Source of the DNA: Ignavibacteria bacterium
GTDB lineage: Bacteria > Bacteroidota > Ignavibacteria > Tepidaquicellales > OLB5
DNA: 11,649 nt
Assembly: GCA_026417195.1 (NCBI GenBank)
Contig: JAOADS010000056.1
Span: 1-11,649 of the forward strand
Direction of reading: 5' to 3'
Both the position numbers and the translations under genes were made by a program. Shown here piece after piece: positions 6,753 through 11,649 of this stretch (its first letter is position 1; every line of letters begins with the position of its first letter). The notes under the pieces were generated by a model. The model was not told the origin of the DNA and ran no database searches. It worked only from the letters and a program-made list of their open reading frames with translations.

Positions 6753-7538
6753 ATGGCTTTTAACGAACCTTCGCCCGAAGATAAAAAGATACAGGATGCT
6801 TTAAAACAGTCGGGTGAGATACCAGTTCACATTGCAATTATAATGGATGGTAACGGCAGATGGGCAGAGATGAAGAGAAAGCCTAGAACCTTCGGACACA
6901 GGGAAGGTGTACATTCTGTAAGGGATATTGTGGAAGCTTCGGGGCAGATAGGGATTAAATATTTGACCTTATATACCTTTTCTACAGAAAACTGGCGAAG
7001 ACCTAAGAGCGAGATTGCAGTTCTCATGAAATTACTCATCAAGTCTCTTAGAAATGAAACAGATAAGTTACATGAGAATAATGTAAGGCTGATGTCTATA
7101 GGAGACAGATCAGCGCTTCCAGAAAAAGTTCTAAAGGAACTCAAAGAAGCAATAAATAAAACAAGGAACAATAAGGGACTAACTCTTGTTTTAGCCTTAA
7201 GTTACAGCGGCAGATGGGATATTTTAAATGCAGTCCGAAACATTGCTTCTGATTACAGAAATTCAAGATTACGTTTATCAGATATTAACGAGAAATTATT
7301 CAAGCAATATCTAGTTACCAGTGAAATTCCTGAACCAGATCTACTTATCAGGACCGGTGGTGATTATAGAATAAGCAATTTTTTATTGTGGGAGTCTGCA
7401 TATACTGAATTTTATTTTGATAAGACCTTCTGGCCTGAGTTCAGAAGGGAAAATCTATACGAGGCTATCAGACAATATCAGAACAGGGAGCGTAGGTTTG
7501 GTATGACCTCAAAGCAGGTAAAAACTTCAAAGCATTAA
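6753..7538 (+). CDS. uppS: Undecaprenyl diphosphate synthase (isoprenyl transferase)
   Basis: UppS adds cis-isoprene units from isopentenyl diphosphate to farnesyl diphosphate to make the C55 lipid carrier used for peptidoglycan and surface polysaccharide precursors; it is cytosolic/peripheral at the inner membrane. At 261 aa it is the normal length. The first motif HIAIIMDGNGRWA (26-38) contains the Mg-binding Asp32. It is followed by GHREGV, then LTLYTFSTENWRRP with its catalytic Asn/Arg set, and the C-terminal block LLIRTGGDYRISNFLLWESAYTEFYF. The last block has Asp where E. coli has Glu in RTGGE, a conservative change; the Mg-ligand Glu of the AY-x-E part is kept. The ATG at 6753 has no Shine-Dalgarno but leaves the usual short N-tail before the first motif. 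It leads the envelope cluster; bamA starts 11 bases after its stop. A short AGGG-N6-CCCT repeat lies at 6720-6733 just before it. Confidence 0.97.
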   Translation: MAFNEPSPEDKKIQDALKQSGEIPVHIAIIMDGNGRWAEMKRKPRTFGHREGVHSVRDIVEASGQIGIKYLTLYTFSTENWRRPKSEIAVLMKLLIKSLRNETDKLHENNVRLMSIGDRSALPEKVLKELKEAINKTRNNKGLTLVLALSYSGRWDILNAVRNIASDYRNSRLRLSDINEKLFKQYLVTSEIPEPDLLIRTGGDYRISNFLLWESAYTEFYFDKTFWPEFRRENLYEAIRQYQNRERRFGMTSKQVKTSKH

Positions 7539-7549
7539 ATATCATAAAA

Positions 7550-9889
7550 GTGTCACATAAGATTTTTTTCATATTACCTTTGTTTATTTTAAGTATATTA
7601 TTTTCTCAGGAAGGTCCTAAGACATATAAGATCCTTTCAATTTCTGTTGAAGGGAGCAAATCCTATGACTCCAGAGTGATATTAGGTGCAAGCGGTTTGA
7701 GAGTAGGGGATGAAATAATGATACCTTCGGAGACGACACAGGAGGCTATAACCAGTCTCTGGAAAATGAATTTGTTTTCTGACATTGAGATATATGTTGA
7801 TAAAAAGGTTGGAGATGGAGTATATCTGGTAATTAAGGTAAAGGAACTCCCCAAACTTGACAATATAAAATTCTCCGGTAATGATGAATTCAGTGAAAAG
7901 GATCTACGTGAGAAAATCAATCTTGAAAGAGGTCAGGTCATTACACCACAGACTTTAAAGGATATGGAATACAATATCTCAAAAATGTATGAAGAAGAAG
8001 GATATCCGCTTGCTGAAGTTAAAGTTGACCAATTTGTTAATACACATAATGAAGCTCAGCTACGGGTTAAAATTAATGAAGGCAGCAAGGTTAGTGTAAG
8101 GAACATACGTTTTACAGGTAACCGTAATATTTCGTCCGGCGATCTGAAAGGTGCTATGGAAGAAACATCTGAAAGGAAATGGTGGAAGTTCTGGGATAAG
8201 GCAAGGTTCAACAGAAAGGATTTTGAAAATGATAAGCAGCTGATTATAGAATATTACAAAGAGAAAGGTTTCAGAGATGCTGAGATTGTTGAAGACAGGT
8301 TAGATTTCAGAAACAATAAGGAAGATGTTGATATTACTATAAAAATAAATGAAGGTCCGCGATACAGGATAGGTAAGATCAGCTTTGAGGGTAATAAATT
8401 ATACAAGGATTCGTTGCTGCTGGAGAGATTAGGAGTAAGATCAGGTAACATATACAACATGAAAAAAATCCAACAGAATTTAAGGGGCAATGAGGACCAG
8501 ACAGACATAGCTTCTCTGTATCTTGATAACGGATACCTTGGATTTCAGGCTGATATTATAGAAAATGTAAGGGAATCCAATATAGTTGATCTGAACATAC
8601 GCATTCAGGAAAACAGGCAATACAGAATAGGACTGATTTCTTTTTCAGGTAATACCAAAACTCATGATAAGGTGATAAGGCGTGAACTTTTTACCTTACC
8701 TGGTCAGTATTTTAACAAGACTGCTATGGTACGTTCCATGCAGCAGTTAAATCAACTAAACTACTTCAATCCAGAGAGTATGAATTATGATTTCTTGCAG
8801 AGGAATGATTCAACTGTTGACTTAGTTTATATACTGGAAGAACGTTCCTCTGATCAGCTGAATGCTTCGGTAGGTTATAGCCAGTCATTCGGATTGTCTG
8901 GAAGTTTGGGATTGGTCTTTAATAACTTTGATATATCAAATCCCTTATCTGGTGGTGCCGGACAGATACTTAGTTTTCAATGGGACTTCGGGACAGCTGG
9001 AACATACAGAACATTCAGCATAGGTTTTACTGAGCCCTGGTTGTTTAATACTCCTACTTCAGCGGGAATTAATATTTATGATACAAAGCAGAGTTATACT
9101 TATAATATACGTGAGACAGGTGCTACTTTGAGTTTTGGCAGAAGATTTAAATTTCCGGATGATTACTTCAGGGGTGACTGGTTTCTGAAGTTTCAGCGAA
9201 CAAATGTTATCAGCGGTGCCGGAATTTATGAAACAGGAATCAGAAGTCAGATAAGTATAGGCCAGATAATAACCAGAAACTCAACTAACAGTCCGGTTTT
9301 TCCGTCTCTTGGTTCGAAGGTTGTTTTATCAGGCGAAATAGCTGGTGCTAATTTAGTAGGCAATACTAATTTTTACAAACTTGGTTTTAAGTCAGAAGCT
9401 TACAAGAGCCTCGATAATTCAGGGAAACTGGTTCTTGCTTCGTTATTTGATATGCAAAGTATCAGCAGTCTTTCAAAGGATAATTACGTTCCGCCTAATG
9501 AGTTGTTTTTCATGGGAGGGAGTGGGTTAACATATAATACAGTATCGCTCAGAGGATATGATGACCGTACGGTTGGACCTGTAAATCAATTCAGAAATCC
9601 GATAGGAGGCAGATTTATGATGAAGTATTCAGTTGAATTAAGATATGCAATTTCTCAGGATCCGATCCCAATTTTTGTAACATTGTTCGGAGAAGCTGGC
9701 AACCTTTGGCCTTCTTTCAGGAAAGCTGATTTCCTTGATCTGAAACGTTCCTTAGGATTTGGCGCCAGGCTTATGTTGCCGGCAGTAGGTATAATCGGCT
9801 TCGATTTAGGATACGGATTTGACCGTAAAATTGTTGACGGACAGGATCCCGGAATCATTTTTCATTTCCAATTTGGCAGAGGATTTTAA
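7550..9889 (+). CDS. bamA: Outer membrane protein assembly factor BamA
   Basis: BamA is the outer-membrane barrel insertase of the BAM complex, which folds beta-barrel proteins into the outer membrane. The 779-aa protein starts at GTG 7550 and has a signal peptide (about 1-20, ending ILFSQ). Five POTRA-like periplasmic modules of roughly 75-90 residues run to about 433, each opening with a strand such as ISVEGS, IKFSGN, IRFTGN, ISFEGN or ISFSGN. A 16-strand barrel follows from about 440. The barrel has the lid-loop signature LRGYDDRTVGP (R668-G669-Y670), the counterpart of the VRGF motif of loop 6, and ends with aromatic-alternating strand FHFQFGRGF with C-terminal Phe, the usual beta-signal. 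An Arg/Trp-rich insertion (KWWKFWDKARF) lies in POTRA 3. No Shine-Dalgarno is visible; it is 11 bases after uppS and probably co-transcribed with it and with the downstream skp genes, which supply it with clients. Confidence 0.96.
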   Translation: MSHKIFFILPLFILSILFSQEGPKTYKILSISVEGSKSYDSRVILGASGLRVGDEIMIPSETTQEAITSLWKMNLFSDIEIYVDKKVGDGVYLVIKVKELPKLDNIKFSGNDEFSEKDLREKINLERGQVITPQTLKDMEYNISKMYEEEGYPLAEVKVDQFVNTHNEAQLRVKINEGSKVSVRNIRFTGNRNISSGDLKGAMEETSERKWWKFWDKARFNRKDFENDKQLIIEYYKEKGFRDAEIVEDRLDFRNNKEDVDITIKINEGPRYRIGKISFEGNKLYKDSLLLERLGVRSGNIYNMKKIQQNLRGNEDQTDIASLYLDNGYLGFQADIIENVRESNIVDLNIRIQENRQYRIGLISFSGNTKTHDKVIRRELFTLPGQYFNKTAMVRSMQQLNQLNYFNPESMNYDFLQRNDSTVDLVYILEERSSDQLNASVGYSQSFGLSGSLGLVFNNFDISNPLSGGAGQILSFQWDFGTAGTYRTFSIGFTEPWLFNTPTSAGINIYDTKQSYTYNIRETGATLSFGRRFKFPDDYFRGDWFLKFQRTNVISGAGIYETGIRSQISIGQIITRNSTNSPVFPSLGSKVVLSGEIAGANLVGNTNFYKLGFKSEAYKSLDNSGKLVLASLFDMQSISSLSKDNYVPPNELFFMGGSGLTYNTVSLRGYDDRTVGPVNQFRNPIGGRFMMKYSVELRYAISQDPIPIFVTLFGEAGNLWPSFRKADFLDLKRSLGFGARLMLPAVGIIGFDLGYGFDRKIVDGQDPGIIFHFQFGRGF

Positions 9890-9900
9890 TTTAATTAAAA

Positions 9901-9906
9901 AAGGAG
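9901..9906 (+). promoter_or_regulatory. Shine-Dalgarno for first skp gene
   Basis: AAGGAG lies seven bases before the TTG at 9914. It is the clearest ribosome binding site on the plus strand. It fixes the TTG start over the later in-frame ATG within the signal peptide. Confidence 0.75.
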
Positions 9907-9913
9907 ATATAAC

Positions 9914-10459
9914 TTGAATAACAAAATATTATTCGCATTGATGTTTTTTCTGATGTCTTTAATGATTTTTTCTCAGACAAGAGTTGCATATGTTGACAGT
10001 GAGATTATAATAAATCAATTACCTGAAGCACAGGAAGTTAAGAATAAACTTGAAGCTGAGCAGAAACTTTATCTTGATACAATAACAGTTGTTGAAAATG
10101 AGATAAAATCGAAAGCTGAAGCTCTAAAAGCTAAGTATGAAGATGCTCAGAAACAGATAGAAGCAGGTAAAATTACACAGGATCAGGCAAAGGCGCTTGA
10201 ACTTGAGTTAGGTAAAATGCAGGAAGAAATTCAGGAGCTCGATCAGAAACTCACAGCTTACAAGCAAAATGTTCAACAGGCACTGCTTTCTTTACAGGCA
10301 GAACTTTTTAAACCTGTCAGGGAAAAAATCACCAAAGCAATTGAACAGCTTGCCAAAGAGTTGAAGTTCAACTTAGTTTTGGATAAAGCTTCAGATGCTT
10401 TGATTTACGGTGATAAGGAAATTGATATAACATTTAAAGTTCTTGATAAACTTAAATAG
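9914..10459 (+). CDS. skp: OmpH/Skp family periplasmic chaperone, first copy
   Basis: Skp binds unfolded outer-membrane proteins in the periplasm as a trimeric, tentacled chaperone and hands them to BamA. The 181-aa protein has a signal peptide (about 1-21, ending IFSQ). The family's opening strand RVAYVDSEIIINQLPEAQ (about 23-40) follows. A long Lys/Glu/Ala-rich coiled coil (roughly 41-145) forms the tentacle, and a closing strand and helix follow (LKFNLVLDKASDALIYG, then DIT.KVLDKL). This is the pattern of OmpH. The TTG start at 9914 is supported by AAGGAG seven bases upstream and by the need for an intact signal peptide. It sits 24 bases after bamA and eight bases before a second, divergent copy. 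The two copies share layout but little residue identity. Confidence 0.93.
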   Translation: MNNKILFALMFFLMSLMIFSQTRVAYVDSEIIINQLPEAQEVKNKLEAEQKLYLDTITVVENEIKSKAEALKAKYEDAQKQIEAGKITQDQAKALELELGKMQEEIQELDQKLTAYKQNVQQALLSLQAELFKPVREKITKAIEQLAKELKFNLVLDKASDALIYGDKEIDITFKVLDKLK

Positions 10460-10467
10460 AAATTAAA

Positions 10468-10974
10468 TTGAAATTTGTCTTATTTTTATTTCTCTTCTTT
10501 TCTTCATTTCTGTATTCTCAGCAAAAAATAGGTTACGTAGATTCCAGGGTTATTATGGAGAATTTTCAGGATGCCAGAGATGCTCAGACTAATCTTGATA
10601 ATTTAGTGACTAAATGGAAAGGTGAACTTCAGATGATGAATGACAGCCTAATTAATCTAAAGGAAGATTTTGAAAGGAAAAAGCTTATTCTGACTGAAAA
10701 TATAAGGAAGCAAAAAGAAGACGAAATAAAGTCTCTTGAAAAGAGAATAGCGGACTTCAGACAGGAAAAGTTCGGTGAGAACGGAGAATATTTCAGAAAA
10801 CAAAATGAACTGATGAAGCCGGTTCAGGACAGAATTTTCAAGGCTATACAGGATGTTGCAAGAGAGGGGAATTATGATTTTGTAATTGACCGTTCAACTC
10901 AGTTGCTTCTGTTATATATGAACGATAAGTATGATCTTACTCAGAAAGTAATAAAAAAATTAGAGTCTCAGTAA
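10468..10974 (+). CDS. OmpH/Skp family periplasmic chaperone, second copy
   Basis: This is a second Skp/OmpH paralogue, 168 aa, with the same architecture as the gene before it. The signal peptide MKFVLFLFLFFSSFLYSQ (1-18) precedes opening strand QKIGYVDSRVIMENFQDARDAQ and a coiled coil from about 40 to 125, rich in K/E/D/R and with an RKQ-type heptad pattern. The closing strand is YDFVIDRSTQLLLLYMN, followed by a helix that ends KVIKKLE. It is slightly shorter and more Phe-rich in its signal than the first copy. TTG at 10468 is required: the next ATG (about 10555) would delete the signal peptide. The stop is five bases before lpxD. Two Skp genes in tandem are common in Bacteroidota relatives; whether they form mixed trimers or serve different clients is not visible from sequence. 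Confidence 0.9.
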   Translation: MKFVLFLFLFFSSFLYSQQKIGYVDSRVIMENFQDARDAQTNLDNLVTKWKGELQMMNDSLINLKEDFERKKLILTENIRKQKEDEIKSLEKRIADFRQEKFGENGEYFRKQNELMKPVQDRIFKAIQDVAREGNYDFVIDRSTQLLLLYMNDKYDLTQKVIKKLESQ

Positions 10975-10979
10975 ATAAA

Positions 10980-11649
10980 ATGAAACTTTCTGATCTCGCC
11001 CAGATTTTGTCCGGAGAGCTTGAAGGTGACGGAGATGTGGAAATAACTGATATTGCAAAGATAGACTCTGCAGGAAAAAGCGATATAACTTTTATCTCTA
11101 ATCCGGTTTATGAAAAGTTTTTCTCATCAACCGAGGCTGCTGCAGTAATTGTCTCAAAGGATTTTAATCCGGAATCCCGTCCTCACATTGAAGGCAGAAA
11201 AATACCATTGATTAAGGTTGACGATCCATATTTATCCTTTATCCGTTTACTTGATTTATTCCGTCCTAAAAGTGAATTACAAAAAATAGGTATTCACGAA
11301 ACAGCTGTTATATCAGAGACAGCTGAAATATCCTCCGAGGAAGTGAGAATAGGTGCTAATGTTTTTATTGGTGAAAAGGTGATAATCGGGAAGAGGACGA
11401 GTATTCTCCCTAACACAGTTATTCTGGCAGGTGTCAGAATAGGTGATGATTGTCTTATTTATCCTTCAGTTACCATATATCCGGGCTGTAAAATAGGCAA
11501 CAGAGTTATTATACATTCTTCAACTGTAATCGGAAGTGATGGCTTTGGGCAGGCAAGAAATCAAGACGGAACATTTGAGAAAATACCGCAAAGAGGGATT
11601 GTTGTTATCGGCGATGATTCGGAAATTGGAAGTGGTTGCACAATAGACC
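10980..11649 (+). CDS. lpxD: UDP-3-O-acylglucosamine N-acyltransferase, N-terminal part
   Basis: LpxD transfers the second acyl chain to UDP-3-O-acyl-glucosamine, the third step of lipid A synthesis, in the cytoplasm. The first 223 residues are present; the gene runs off the right edge. ATG at 10980 opens the short uridine-binding domain (LSDLAQILSGELEGDGDVEI, then SDITFISNP around 35-44). From about 95 onward there are left-handed beta-helix hexapeptides of the [LIV]-G-x4 type (IGANVF, IGEKVI, IGKRTS, IGDDCL, IGNRVI). The family signature IGSDGFGQA begins at residue 184 and leads to KIPQRGIVVIGDDSEIGSGCTID. The catalytic His, expected a little later, lies beyond the window, as does the C-terminal helix. 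It follows skp by five bases, the classic skp-lpxD order also found in E. coli. Later lipid A genes probably follow downstream. Confidence 0.95.
   Translation, partial: MKLSDLAQILSGELEGDGDVEITDIAKIDSAGKSDITFISNPVYEKFFSSTEAAAVIVSKDFNPESRPHIEGRKIPLIKVDDPYLSFIRLLDLFRPKSELQKIGIHETAVISETAEISSEEVRIGANVFIGEKVIIGKRTSILPNTVILAGVRIGDDCLIYPSVTIYPGCKIGNRVIIHSSTVIGSDGFGQARNQDGTFEKIPQRGIVVIGDDSEIGSGCTID

Noticed and set aside
1..11649. CRISPR arrays, tRNA or rRNA genes, insertion sequences, att sites
   Set aside because: Looked for regular direct repeats, tRNA-like cloverleaf arms, transposase motifs and terminal inverted repeats; none seen.

Overview
The window is an AT-rich stretch of bacterial chromosome, most likely from the Bacteroidota/Chlorobiota/Ignavibacteria side of the tree. 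The evidence is compositional and contextual. The exported proteins end their signal peptides in 'FSQ' or 'YSQ'. Many genes lack a Shine-Dalgarno sequence, although a few have a strong one. One candidate promoter has a TAnnTTTG-type -7 box. Two Skp/OmpH genes sit in tandem behind bamA and ahead of lpxD, with cdsA and rseP absent between uppS and bamA. This is a diderm with lipid A synthesis and a BAM machine. I cannot assign a species.

Layout: (1) 3-443 (+) is the 3' end of GTP-dependent PEP carboxykinase (pckG). It overlaps by ATGA a 211-aa unknown protein (440-1075, +) with a faint PD-(D/E)XK-nuclease look. (2) 1077-1934 (-) is ammonia-dependent NAD synthetase (nadE), which converges on the previous gene with a 1-bp gap. 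Its frame is intact through the ATP-loop but has no ATG, GTG or TTG start upstream of that loop. Upstream on the same strand, 1960-2211 encodes an 83-aa putative helix-turn-helix protein with a strong ribosome binding site. (3) 2212-2656 is a divergent, very AT-rich intergenic region holding a candidate promoter for the minus-strand genes. (4) 2657-6635 (+) is a tight run of four genes with 10-nt gaps or overlaps: a beta-propeller-like lipoprotein, a two-TM protein with an Mrr-like domain, pyruvate kinase (pyk) and a four-TM membrane protein. (5) 6753-11649 (+) is an envelope biogenesis cluster: uppS (undecaprenyl diphosphate synthase), bamA, two skp/ompH-like periplasmic chaperones and the 5' part of lpxD.

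How the genes fit together: pckG and pyk act at opposite directions of the PEP node (PEP from oxaloacetate; PEP to pyruvate), and nadE completes NAD synthesis. The uppS-lpxD block supplies the lipid carrier for wall/LPS precursors, the outer-membrane protein insertase and its chaperones, and an early lipid A acyltransferase.

I did not find a convincing new multi-gene system. The points most worth a second look are the start-less nadE frame, the membrane-anchored Mrr-like protein with an altered active-site motif, the unknown gene behind pckG, and the heavy use of TTG starts (five of eleven identifiable starts).
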